The position numbers and the translations under genes are program-made. A stretch of 64,000 nt of DNA, from positions 93,675 through 157,674 of the forward strand of contig DATNEW010000036.1 in NCBI GenBank assembly GCA_035606695.1, written 5' to 3'. Below the pieces are notes generated by a model. It did no database searches. It saw only the letters and a program-made list of their open reading frames with translations, and was not told where the DNA came from. This document shows positions 34,377-43,083 of the stretch, piece after piece (within the stretch, counting starts at the first letter, position 1; each line of letters begins with the position of its first letter). The DNA comes from Gemmatimonadaceae bacterium (GTDB lineage Bacteria; Gemmatimonadota; Gemmatimonadetes; Gemmatimonadales; Gemmatimonadaceae).

Positions 34377-35348
34377 TCAAATCTCCCAGTTCGATATGAC
34401 GAGCCCGGTTCGCGGGCGTTTCTCTTCGTAATCCGTGAACGACATGCGCAGGTCCGTCCAGCGCACATGGCCGCCGAGCGAGATGATTCGTTGATACGCC
34501 GCGAGATACTCGCCCTGCAACCGAATGGCAACGCGCCGGGTTCCGCTGCGGCGCGCGTAGTCCGACACCGCGCGCACGAGATCCACAAAGTGCGTCTCGT
34601 CTTCTAATACGAGTTTGAGCACCCGGAGTTCCTCGCGCGCACGGCCTTCGACGAGCGGCGCCGTGTGCGCCAACGCAAAACCGACCAATCGCCCGGCCGC
34701 GTACAATAACACCGTGTCGCCGAGTTGCAGCTCGGACGTCAGGCGAATCTCGCGGGTGTAGTCGTAGCCGGGCAGCAGCCGCTGGACGAGCGCGCGACAT
34801 TCGTCCATCACATCGTCCCGCGCGCCCGGAGGCAGTCGGCCGATCAGCGCCGTCGGCGATTCGCCGTACGCCGCGTCGATCGTCGACGTGATCGTCAGCC
34901 GGCCCGGCAGAAAGCCCAACCGCGAATAGAAGCCAATGTTGTCCATGGTGCGCGGCATCGTCTCGAGCCCGATGACGGTGGCGCCCTGGGCCTTCAACCA
35001 CTCGATGCCCCGCGCGACGATCTCTTTTCCGGTTCCGGCGCCCTGATATTCGGTGCGCACGGCGAGAGGACCCATCCACCCTTCGATCCCGGAGCGATGC
35101 ACCATGTTGAACGCCACGAGCCGGCCGCGATCATCGCGCCAGATCATCGCCCCGTCGTCGGCATCCTCGATCGCGTATCGCCAGATCGCCGGATTCAGAT
35201 ACGGTACGCGCACGCCAACCATGCCGTCGCGGCGATAGCGCTCGGTGAACGAATCGCTGAAGACCTGATTCAGCTCGCCGATCTCGTCGAGCCTCGCGCG
35301 AAACGGTCCTTCGACCGGATGCTGGCGCCACGACCGTGAGGTCGCCAT
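34377..35348 (-). CDS. Double-domain GNAT acetyltransferase
   Basis: A 323-residue protein with two GNAT folds. The first has the acetyl-CoA loop LAVRTEYQGAGTGKEIVARG near residues 95-115 and TMDNIGFYSRLGFLPGRLTI. The second half (LLYAAGRLVGFALAHTAPLV) is degenerate in the CoA loop. The start codon overlaps the SbcC stop in a TGATG junction, so it is translated with the nuclease genes. The target is unknown; acetylation of a repair component is possible but only contextual. Confidence 0.85.
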   Translation of the reverse strand: MATSRSWRQHPVEGPFRARLDEIGELNQVFSDSFTERYRRDGMVGVRVPYLNPAIWRYAIEDADDGAMIWRDDRGRLVAFNMVHRSGIEGWMGPLAVRTEYQGAGTGKEIVARGIEWLKAQGATVIGLETMPRTMDNIGFYSRLGFLPGRLTITSTIDAAYGESPTALIGRLPPGARDDVMDECRALVQRLLPGYDYTREIRLTSELQLGDTVLLYAAGRLVGFALAHTAPLVEGRAREELRVLKLVLEDETHFVDLVRAVSDYARRSGTRRVAIRLQGEYLAAYQRIISLGGHVRWTDLRMSFTDYEEKRPRTGLVISNWEI

Positions 35349-37795
35349 CAGTCGGCCGCACCCGCGCGCACATCCATCGACGTTCCGCCATCGGGCGATT
35401 CCGTCTCGACGCGCGACGTGCCGGTCTCCTCGTCGTAGTGCACGACCACCGTGCGATCCACCCCTTCGCGCACCGATTCGATATGGGTGATCAGAATGAC
35501 TTGCTCGAATCGATCCTGCAGCCGACGCAGCAAGTCCACCACGTTGTGCCGGCGCGTCTCGTCCAGCGAGCCGAACACCTCGTCGAGGATCAACAGCGAA
35601 AATGCCTGTCCCGCGCGTTCCGCGATCATCTCTGAGATTGCGAGGCGAAGTACCAGGTTCGCCAGGTCCTCTTCGCCCCCCGAGATCACGGGTTTGGGGA
35701 TGGCGTCCTCCAGCACGATGATGTTGTACTGGTCATCCAGCTCGATCTCCGAGTACCGGCCGTCCGTGAGCTCACGAATGTAGCTGCTCGCGCGATCCGA
35801 CAGCTCGGGACGCATCTCCTGGTTGAGATCGGTTCGAATCTCGCCGAACGCGCGGTCGAGCTCGTCGTGCAACCGCCGCTCGCGCGTCAAATCACCGAGC
35901 CGCGCCTCCGCCCTGGCCAGCTCCGCTCTGGCCTGGTCAGCCGCCAGCAACGCAAGCCGAGCGGATTGTATCTCGCTGTCCGCGGCCACCGCCGCGAGCT
36001 CCGCGTCGTGCAGTGCACCGGCCGCCGTCTCGTACTCCTCGCGGAGATCGGCGAACGATTGTTCGGAGAACGCGATCTCCGCTCGCCGTGCTCCGAGCGA
36101 CTCGACTTTCACCCGAATCTCATCGAGCACACCGCGCGTGCGCACGCGCTCGGCATCGAGCTGCGGCTCGCGCTCGATCTGCGCCGACAACCGCGTCACG
36201 CGCGCGGACAGCGGCGTCAATCGTTCGACCAATCGGCGAACTTCGGCGTGGCGGCCTGCGTCGTACACGGTGGCCGACGTCGTCGCGAGCTCGCGCTCGA
36301 GGGCGTCGCGACGTTCGGTCTTCGACTCGACGTCGCGCGACAGTGTGGCAAGTTCCTGAACCGCGGCCTGCACTTTCGCCAGACGACGCTCGAGCTTTCC
36401 GACGTTTTCGAACAACAGCTTTCGCCGCTCGTCGAGCGCCGCCACCTCGGCCGGCACGGTGGCGAGCTGCTCGATGCGCGCGCGATAGTACTTTCCGTCG
36501 ACCGTGATCGCCTCGATCTGGTTGTCGAGGAACTCGAGCACGGTGCGAAAGTGTGTCTCGAGCGGCCGCGCGCAAATGGGGCACGTACCGCTTTCGCCGA
36601 GCTCGATGATCTGATTCCGCTGCGCTTCGACGTCGCGCAAGTGATCGAGCAGCGACTGCCGCTTCGTTTCCGCTTCCTGTGCGTCGCGAGTCCAATCAGT
36701 TTGCCGCGCCTCGAACTCGCGCTGCACCGTCTCCAACTCGGCGCGCACTTTCGTCAGCTCTTCATTCGCTTCGGTCTCGAGCGCCGGCGCGGTCGCGATC
36801 TTCGACAACCGTACGGTGAGCCGCGTCAGCTCTTCGTCGAGCACGCGTAACGAATCGGTGAGCGTGCCGCGGCGCGCTTCCTCGTTGCACGCACGCTCCA
36901 GGTCGCGCAGCTCGGCCTCGAGTGCGGGCAGCGGCACGAGCTCCGTGACGAGTCGCGCGATTTCTTCGCGCGCCGCACTGACCTCCGCGCAATCGCGCTC
37001 GATGCGCTCGAGGTCGCGCTGCCGGGCGGCGCGTTCGTTCTCGAGCACGCGCAGCTCGGATGCGATCGCTTGCACCTGATCGCGCTCACGCTGCATCGCT
37101 TCCCATCGCGGCGCGATCTCCTGCAGCGCACGTGCGGCGCCCGAACGTCGCTCGTGCGTCGACGCGACGTGGTCCTGCGCCACGTGTACGCGCGCTTCGG
37201 CATCGACCAGCGCGCGATGGACCGCCTCGCTCTCAGGCATCCCCGCGCGGAGGCCCTTGGCCTCGGACTCGATTGCGCTGCGCCGTTTACGCACCAGATC
37301 CTGTGCGTCGCGCAGCCGCTCATAGCCCAACACGCGCGAGAGAAATTTCGCGCGATCCACGGGCCCCATGGCGGCCATCACGCCAAGCTCTTTCTGGCCC
37401 GTGAAGTACGTGTTGAAAAATTCCTCATGGCTCATGCCGAGCCGGCGGCGCAGCAGGTCGGTGACGCCGCTGATCGACGTCGCGATGGGCTGCGTCGCGC
37501 CGTCGAGATACAGCTCGGCGTTGGTCAGCCCGCGCGTCACGAGATAGCGATGGCCGCCAAGCTCGAAGTCGAGCTCCACTTTGACCGAGGCGCGAGCCGG
37601 GGCGCGATACGACCGAATGGATTCACGCGTGCCGCGTGCCGCGGGCATGCCGTACAGCGCCCACGCGATCGCCTCGAGTATCGTCGACTTGCCGGCGCCG
37701 TTCGGGCCGATGATGCCGGTGATGCCCGCGTCGAACTCGATCGTGGTGTCGAGGTGCTGGCGGAAATTGCAGAGGCGCAGGCGATTGAGGCGCAT
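35348..37795 (-). CDS. sbcC: SbcC/Rad50-type SMC ATPase with zinc hook
   Basis: An 815-residue SMC-like ATPase. N-terminal Walker A is TGIIGPNGAGKSTILEAIAW, near residues 28-47. Two long coiled-coil arms surround the zinc hook GTCPICARPLETH near 400, and the C-terminal signature VISGGEEDLANLVLRLAI and Walker B SLLILDEVFGSLDE are near 700-735. It is shorter than E. coli SbcC and closer in size to archaeal Rad50. It partners with the SbcD/Mre11 nuclease encoded immediately upstream (one-base TGATG overlap). Role: recognising and processing DNA double-strand ends. Confidence 0.96.
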   Translation of the reverse strand: MRLNRLRLCNFRQHLDTTIEFDAGITGIIGPNGAGKSTILEAIAWALYGMPAARGTRESIRSYRAPARASVKVELDFELGGHRYLVTRGLTNAELYLDGATQPIATSISGVTDLLRRRLGMSHEEFFNTYFTGQKELGVMAAMGPVDRAKFLSRVLGYERLRDAQDLVRKRRSAIESEAKGLRAGMPESEAVHRALVDAEARVHVAQDHVASTHERRSGAARALQEIAPRWEAMQRERDQVQAIASELRVLENERAARQRDLERIERDCAEVSAAREEIARLVTELVPLPALEAELRDLERACNEEARRGTLTDSLRVLDEELTRLTVRLSKIATAPALETEANEELTKVRAELETVQREFEARQTDWTRDAQEAETKRQSLLDHLRDVEAQRNQIIELGESGTCPICARPLETHFRTVLEFLDNQIEAITVDGKYYRARIEQLATVPAEVAALDERRKLLFENVGKLERRLAKVQAAVQELATLSRDVESKTERRDALERELATTSATVYDAGRHAEVRRLVERLTPLSARVTRLSAQIEREPQLDAERVRTRGVLDEIRVKVESLGARRAEIAFSEQSFADLREEYETAAGALHDAELAAVAADSEIQSARLALLAADQARAELARAEARLGDLTRERRLHDELDRAFGEIRTDLNQEMRPELSDRASSYIRELTDGRYSEIELDDQYNIIVLEDAIPKPVISGGEEDLANLVLRLAISEMIAERAGQAFSLLILDEVFGSLDETRRHNVVDLLRRLQDRFEQVILITHIESVREGVDRTVVVHYDEETGTSRVETESPDGGTSMDVRAGAAD

Positions 37796-39000
37796 CAGTC
37801 GTCGACCAATGCCGCGGCCGCGGGCGGCGCCGCGATCGACGACGCGTCGTCGATGTACGCCATCGCGCGCGCGACGAGCACGTCGCGGTCGACCTCGGAA
37901 TCCAGTGGGCGGCTGCGCAGCTTGTCCGCGACGATGTCCTTGAGATCGAGCATCTGCCGCTTGCCCGGCGCGCTCGACGATTCCTTCGATCGATTGAGCT
38001 CCGGCCGTCGAATGTCGAGATGGAAATTCAGCGCGCGCCGCTTGTAGTCGCGAATCGCCTTGTGATCGAGCTCGCGCGCGATGTGGCGCGGCACGTCACG
38101 CACGACGAGACGCACGATCTTGTTGTCGATGCCGCCGTCCCACGCGTCGATCGCACCGCGAATGCGCTCATCCAGCTCGGCCGGTGACAGACCACGCGCG
38201 CTCACCGGCGGCAGATCGATCAGCGGCCGCGACGACGGCAACGAATGGAAGGTGTGACGACCGGTGGCGAGATCGCGCTCGATGAACCCCTTGCCGCCAG
38301 TCTCCGCGACGCGCTCCTCGTACAGTTCGCCCCACGTGTTCGCGCTCGTGTAGTCGATCGAACCGGAGTAAAACGCGTTCGGCGCGATCTCGCGATACAC
38401 GTGATAGTGGCCGAGCGCGACGTAGTCCCAGCGCGCGGCTCCCAGCTCTTCTTTCGAAATCTCGAGCGCCGCGCGATCCGACATCGCCATCGCCGCCGGC
38501 AACATGCCTTCGACCTCGCCGTGCAGTACGAGCACATTGAAGCGCGCGTCAGGATCCGGCGTGAGCGACGGACGCGAGATGCCCGGCACGTCGGGCACCG
38601 CGAGAATCGACAGCTCGCGCTCGGGAAACACGAGTCGCTCGGCATCGCGATCGACGACGGTGATGCCGAGCTGCGCGAACAGCTTGAGGATGCCGGCGGT
38701 GTCCGACGAACGCGGCGTATCGTGATTGCCGGCGACGAGCACGACGATCGCGTCGGGCACCGATGTTCTGAGCCGCGCGAATTGCATGAACGCGTGCAGA
38801 ATCGCCTGGTTCGTCGGTCGAACTGTATGGAAAATGTCGCCGGCGATGACGATCAGATCGGGTCGGAGCGCGATGACGCGGTCGACCGTCGTGCGAAAGG
38901 TCGCGGCGACGTCCGCCTCCCGTTGATTGACGCCGCCGGGAGTGAGCCGCTGGTATTGCCGGTAGCCGAGATGTAAGTCGGAGAGATGGACCAGGCGCAT
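37795..39000 (-). CDS. sbcD: SbcD/Mre11-type nuclease
   Basis: A 401-residue metallophosphoesterase with all phosphodiesterase motifs: LVHLSDLHLGY (residues 3-13), IVIAGDIFHTVRP near 50, VLVAGNHDTPRSSD near 92, VLVLHGEVEG, and YVALGHYHVYREI. A C-terminal capping and Rad50-binding region follows. It gives the manganese-dependent exo/endonuclease of the SbcCD (Mre11-Rad50) complex. It overlaps the SbcC start by one base. Upstream lies an inverted-repeat element, so it may have its own promoter or be reached by read-through from herA. Confidence 0.95.
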   Translation of the reverse strand: MRLVHLSDLHLGYRQYQRLTPGGVNQREADVAATFRTTVDRVIALRPDLIVIAGDIFHTVRPTNQAILHAFMQFARLRTSVPDAIVVLVAGNHDTPRSSDTAGILKLFAQLGITVVDRDAERLVFPERELSILAVPDVPGISRPSLTPDPDARFNVLVLHGEVEGMLPAAMAMSDRAALEISKEELGAARWDYVALGHYHVYREIAPNAFYSGSIDYTSANTWGELYEERVAETGGKGFIERDLATGRHTFHSLPSSRPLIDLPPVSARGLSPAELDERIRGAIDAWDGGIDNKIVRLVVRDVPRHIARELDHKAIRDYKRRALNFHLDIRRPELNRSKESSSAPGKRQMLDLKDIVADKLRSRPLDSEVDRDVLVARAMAYIDDASSIAAPPAAAALVDD

Positions 39001-39016
39001 GCGGCTGTTAAAAAGG

Positions 39017-39132
39017 TGTCATCCCGAGCGAGCGTCAGCGAGTCGAGGGACCCCCGTCCCGACGGAGGAGCCCTCCGCAGCGCTCCGCAGCGAAGAGGAT
39101 CCCTCGACTCGCTCCGCTCGCTCGGGATGACA
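39017..39132. repeat. 116-bp inverted-repeat element with 33-bp arms
   Basis: Left arm 39017-39050 begins TGTCATCCCGAGCGAGCG and right arm 39100-39132 is its inverted copy with a single-base gap and one mismatch. The interior holds GGACCCCCGTCCCGACGGAG. A related degenerate copy ends the thymidine phosphorylase gene near 18609-18700. It can fold into a very long hairpin; it may act as a terminator between the secreted-protein gene and sbcD, or be a repetitive extragenic element. Confidence 0.85.
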
Positions 39133-39148
39133 GCCTCAAATCTAACCC

Positions 39149-40009
39149 TCAGCGCTCTTTGTCAGCGCTCTTTCGCTCGAACGTATGCATGTGCTGCGTA
39201 ATGCGCGTATGCACACGCATCGACAGTATGCCGGTCGCCGGCGCAAAGGTCTGCAGCGAATTCACCACGATGTTGAACCACGACTCCGTGAGCCACCCGC
39301 GCTTCTGATCGACCAGCATGGTGCCGTTGACCATGCCGCTCTCCAGCACCGTGTTCGACGTCGACCCCGGGCCTTGCGCCGGCTGCATCTCGCCGCGCAT
39401 CGAGACGAATGCCCACTCCCCGCCGTGCGCGAGCGAGTCGAGCCGGAACGTGCAATGCAGCTTCCCCGACAGGCGCGCGCCGATCTGAGTGCCGTCCGGC
39501 AGCGGCATCTCGCGAATCCAACTCTCGCCAACCTTGATCGCGCTCTTCGGGAACGTCGCCGGCATGAGCGATACGACCTGCGCCACTTCCTTTGGCGCGC
39601 CGTCGCCCGTGCTCAGCATCCCGACGGTGCCGTCGGGCCACACGCGAAAGCGAACGCGCTGTCCGCTCATTTGCGCTTCGGCGAGCGCCGCGGCCGCGCG
39701 CGAATGATCGTCCGTCGTCGAGAGACGCACCGAGTCCGTGACCGCGAGTACCGCGGTGCTCGCCTCGTTCGCCCCTTCGACGATCGCGCGCGAAAACATT
39801 TTCATGGTCGTCATGACCATGGCGCTCAGCTCACCGGCGGTCGTCTTGCGAACGCCGGTCATCTCGCTTTCCTGGTCGAGCCGCATGCGCAGCGTATCGC
39901 CGACGCGCGGCTTGATCGCCAGCGTGATCGTCTGCGCGGAGGCGTGCGCCCCGGCACCGATCATGAACGCGAAAGCGCCAGCGAAATTCCAGCAGGACCG
40001 CGCGCGCAT
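39149..40009 (-). CDS. Secreted protein of unknown function
   Basis: A 286-residue protein with signal peptide MRARSCWNFAGAFAFMIGAG and a cleavage region AHASAQ. The mature part is beta-rich (LAIKPRVGDTLRMRLDQESE, QRVRFRVWPDGTVGMLSTGD, ALPATFPKSA-like segment then VGESWIREMPLPDGTQIGAR), resembling periplasmic DUF6263-like proteins. It stands seven bases downstream of herA on the same strand, an odd place for an exported protein between two DNA-repair genes. Function not recognised. Confidence 0.75.
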   Translation of the reverse strand: MRARSCWNFAGAFAFMIGAGAHASAQTITLAIKPRVGDTLRMRLDQESEMTGVRKTTAGELSAMVMTTMKMFSRAIVEGANEASTAVLAVTDSVRLSTTDDHSRAAAALAEAQMSGQRVRFRVWPDGTVGMLSTGDGAPKEVAQVVSLMPATFPKSAIKVGESWIREMPLPDGTQIGARLSGKLHCTFRLDSLAHGGEWAFVSMRGEMQPAQGPGSTSNTVLESGMVNGTMLVDQKRGWLTESWFNIVVNSLQTFAPATGILSMRVHTRITQHMHTFERKSADKER

Positions 40010-40016
40010 ATGAAAA

Positions 40017-41999
40017 CTAGAATCCGTACGGGTCGTCGGCGGGCGCCGAGCGAATGGCCGCGGTCGGAACGCGCGCCACGGTCTTTGCCGCGGCGATCGG
40101 GCGAAGCTGCGCCAGGAAGAACTTCTTCACGTCCGCCGGGCGCTCCCGAAGCACCGTGTTGCGCGCCTTTATAACTTCCTCATCTTCGCGCAGGCCGACG
40201 GCGTCCTGCACCCAGCCAAGCGTGATCGAGGGATCGAGCGTGCGCAGGCTGCGCAGCACCGCGTTGTCCACGTCCACGTCCACCGCCTGGGGATACAACT
40301 CCGCGCCATCACGCCCGCGCATCACGGCGGGCCGTGGGAAGCGCACGAAGATCGGCTGCGTGAAATGCGGATGCCGCACCATCAACTGTCCCTTCTCCAA
40401 CGTCGCCAGCTTGGTCTTCACGGCCGGACTGAGCACGGAATAGCCCGGGGTCGCCAGTTCGTCCGCGTCCATACGGCCATAGAGCGCGGTGCCCGAGTTG
40501 CCCACGACGCGCCGGTGCACCTGCGACCGAAATTGCTGCGCGCTGAACAGCACGAGGCCGAGATATCGGCCGCGTTCCGCCAGGTCGAGCAGCATTTTTC
40601 TGACATAGGTATCCTGCCCATCGCTTGGTGCGTACTTGTTCAGCTCGTCGACGAACACCACCACGTGATTGACGCCCAGGTCGCGCTTCTCGAGATGCTC
40701 GCGGAGCTTCGTGACGACGCGCGCGAAGATCAGATCCTGCGCGGCCTCCTCGAGCGAGGCGACGTCGATTACGTACACCGTACGATCCGCAAAGCTCCCG
40801 AACGGCAGATCGCTGACGGCGCCGTCGTCGGTCACCAACCCCGCGCACCGCGTCGAGATGTTCGAGAGACGATTTCGGACCTTGCGGATCGTCGCCACAT
40901 GATGCGTGCGCCATCCGTCGCTGTTCTTTCCCTCGAGCGCCGAGAGGACGTCGCGGAACCATTCCTCGAGGTCGGCGAAGGAGCGCACCAGGTACGTCTT
41001 GTTGCCAAGCAATTGGTCGCTGAACTCGCGATCGACGATCCGCTCGCGAATGAAATCGATGAGCGCATCGGCCTTCGCGTCCACGTCGTCCTTGTTCAGC
41101 AGGACTTCGGCATACTGCAATACTTCGCGCAGTCCCCACGTGAGCGGCGAGACGTTGTGCAGCAACCGCTCGTTGGAGCGCAGCGTGTTGAGCGAGTAGC
41201 CGTCGGACTTGAACGGCGCGAAGTACTGCACGTTCTCGAATGGCCCGACCGGCACGCCACATTTCTCGTACAGCGCCTTGTCCTCTTCGCCGATTTGGCC
41301 GGGCTGATCGAGAAAGCAGAGGTCGGGGCCCTTCACGTTGAAGCACACCGCGGCGACGGATCCCTTCTTCTCCGGGAAGTGCGCGAAGATCGACGAGAGA
41401 ATCCATTCGATGGCGCTCGTCTTCGTGGCCAGGCCCGAGACGCCGGTGATGTTCAAGTGCGCGGCTTCGGGGCCAATCAGAAAATCTGCATCGAGGTAGA
41501 TCGGCGCGTCGGTGCCGCCGGCGCGATACACACCAACGGGAATGCCGGTGCGCGAATCTTCCTTCAGGTAGCCGTCCATGCGCAGGCCGATCGCGACGTC
41601 CGCATCGTCGGCCAGAAACACGCGGCCCATCGGAACGGGCTGGAGCGGCTCCTCCGGCACCTGACGCAGCACGGCCGCGGAGTAGAGACGGATCTCCGTG
41701 CGCTGCGTCGCCGCGAGCGACGCGCCGTCCGGCGTACCGTCGTGGCCGAGCAGATCGTGCAGCGGCGTCTGGAGATCGGTGTAGCTGAAGCCTTCGACGA
41801 CGATGCCGTAGATCCGCGGAATGTGCCCGTTCACCGGCTGCTCGCCGTCCACCCGCACGATCGTCCCGATCCCGACCGGCGAGTCGAGCGCCGTCCAGAA
41901 ATGGAATTCGTGCGGGGTGTTGGGCTTGCGCTCGGTAGCGACGACGCGGCCGAGTGGCGCGGCGGCGGGCGACGGCTTGGAATCGACGGAATCGATCAT
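40017..41999 (-). CDS. herA: HerA-type DNA translocase ATPase with variant P-loop
   Basis: A 660-residue protein. An N-terminal HAS-barrel-like domain (ALDSPVGIGTIVRVDGEQPV) is followed by a RecA/FtsK-like ATPase. The P-loop is ITGVSGLATKTSAIEWILSS near residue 183, where the usual GKS/GKT is TKT. Walker B is VVVFVDELNKYAPSD near 450, and the arginine region is RMDADELATPGYSVLSP. HerA forms hexamers that move on DNA and drive NurA in end resection. It starts at ATG 41999 after an AT-rich 45-base spacer from nurA. The variant P-loop recurs in a HerA/DUF87 subfamily as far as I know, so activity is not excluded. Confidence 0.87.
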   Translation of the reverse strand: MIDSVDSKPSPAAAPLGRVVATERKPNTPHEFHFWTALDSPVGIGTIVRVDGEQPVNGHIPRIYGIVVEGFSYTDLQTPLHDLLGHDGTPDGASLAATQRTEIRLYSAAVLRQVPEEPLQPVPMGRVFLADDADVAIGLRMDGYLKEDSRTGIPVGVYRAGGTDAPIYLDADFLIGPEAAHLNITGVSGLATKTSAIEWILSSIFAHFPEKKGSVAAVCFNVKGPDLCFLDQPGQIGEEDKALYEKCGVPVGPFENVQYFAPFKSDGYSLNTLRSNERLLHNVSPLTWGLREVLQYAEVLLNKDDVDAKADALIDFIRERIVDREFSDQLLGNKTYLVRSFADLEEWFRDVLSALEGKNSDGWRTHHVATIRKVRNRLSNISTRCAGLVTDDGAVSDLPFGSFADRTVYVIDVASLEEAAQDLIFARVVTKLREHLEKRDLGVNHVVVFVDELNKYAPSDGQDTYVRKMLLDLAERGRYLGLVLFSAQQFRSQVHRRVVGNSGTALYGRMDADELATPGYSVLSPAVKTKLATLEKGQLMVRHPHFTQPIFVRFPRPAVMRGRDGAELYPQAVDVDVDNAVLRSLRTLDPSITLGWVQDAVGLREDEEVIKARNTVLRERPADVKKFFLAQLRPIAAAKTVARVPTAAIRSAPADDPYGF

Positions 42000-42044
42000 C
42001 GAATTAGTACCAATATGACATTAAATATTCTATTATTCCATATC
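42000..42044. other. AT-rich spacer between nurA and herA
   Basis: This 45-base gap is far richer in A and T than the surroundings (for example ATTAAATATTCTATTATTCC). No Shine-Dalgarno sequence is visible before the herA ATG. It could hold an internal promoter or a translation-standby site; nothing is proven. Confidence 0.4.
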
Positions 42045-43037
42045 TCATACAACCGCCCGCAGGAACTCTTCGCAGTCCCGAATCCCGTACACCATCTTGT
42101 CCCACCGCCCGTCCGGCAGCGCCGTCGGCGCCGCCTCGGCCAGAATCCAGCGCGACACCAGGTCGGCGCGCCGCCCGATGGGCGGCTCGTCCGCGCGCTC
42201 CGGATACGCCACCTCCACCCGGACGAGCCCCCACATCGGATCGATCCCGCTGCGATCGCGCATCCGCAAGTACCAGCTCGCCACCGTCGCGCGCTTGGGC
42301 GACGTCACGCGAAACACGCTCGAGCGCTCGCCCTTCTTCAACCCGAACACGCGCGCCAACGCTTCGCCTTCGGCGTACAACGTGCGATGACTCTTGATCA
42401 CGCCGATCGCGCAGCTCGCGTGCGCCACACGCTCCGAGCCGCTGATGCCGCCGTCGATCAACAGCACACGCTCTTCGCGCCCGCACCAGTCGACCGCCAG
42501 CTCCTGCTCCGCCGCTTCACGATCCCGTTGCAGAAGATGGATCGCCGCGTCGCGCCACGCGAGCGGATGATCGCCCACGGGCGCTCCGTCTTCCGTCGCC
42601 GTCACGTCGCGCACCGCGATCCCGTTCGCCTCGAGCCGCTCGACGAGTTCCGCGGTGAGCCGTGTGCGTGGCGCGTAGAGCCGGTGCCACACGAGGTGCC
42701 GCCAGGTGTAGAGGCGGCGATTGCGCCGCTCGCGAATGACCGCGGCGACGGTGCCGTAGATGAACGGAATGCCTTCGTCCGTCGCGAAGATGGTGCGGCT
42801 CACCTGCGTGCCGTCGAGAAACGCGGCAATGCCGACCGTGGGCGCGTCGAAGACCCGGTGGGCGCGCATCGCGCCGCCCTCGATCACGATCGTGCTGATC
42901 GTCCGCGCGGGCTCCGTCGGACGCGCTGACACCTCGAGCGGCGGCTCAGTACCGGACGCGAGCGCCGCTCCGGGCAGCAGCTGCGCCAGCACGCGCACGG
43001 CGCCGCGAAACGACGGATCGAAGACGGGGGCGGACAT
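42045..43037 (-). CDS. nurA: NurA-domain nuclease
   Basis: A 330-residue protein. NurA motifs are visible in order: GIAAFLDGTQVSR near residue 66 with the metal-binding aspartate, the central glutamate/arginine helix (VAAVIRERRNRRLYTWRHLV), VLLIDGGISGSE near 190, IGVIKSHRTLYAEGEALARV, and the final WYLRMRDRSG region. NurA is a 5'-3' nuclease that works as a dimer on the HerA ring in double-strand-end resection. ATG 43037 is chosen because the reading further upstream is frame shadow of the methyltransferase gene. It is the first gene of the nurA-herA run. Confidence 0.87.
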   Translation of the reverse strand: MSAPVFDPSFRGAVRVLAQLLPGAALASGTEPPLEVSARPTEPARTISTIVIEGGAMRAHRVFDAPTVGIAAFLDGTQVSRTIFATDEGIPFIYGTVAAVIRERRNRRLYTWRHLVWHRLYAPRTRLTAELVERLEANGIAVRDVTATEDGAPVGDHPLAWRDAAIHLLQRDREAAEQELAVDWCGREERVLLIDGGISGSERVAHASCAIGVIKSHRTLYAEGEALARVFGLKKGERSSVFRVTSPKRATVASWYLRMRDRSGIDPMWGLVRVEVAYPERADEPPIGRRADLVSRWILAEAAPTALPDGRWDKMVYGIRDCEEFLRAVV

Positions 43038-43083
43038 CGGCTTGGTCCAGACTAACGTGCGGGCCGACAAGCGACAACGGCGC

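Noticed and set aside
40365..42929. 854-residue plus-strand frame opposite herA and nurA
   Set aside because: Antisense shadow; HerA and NurA motifs on the other strand are unambiguous.
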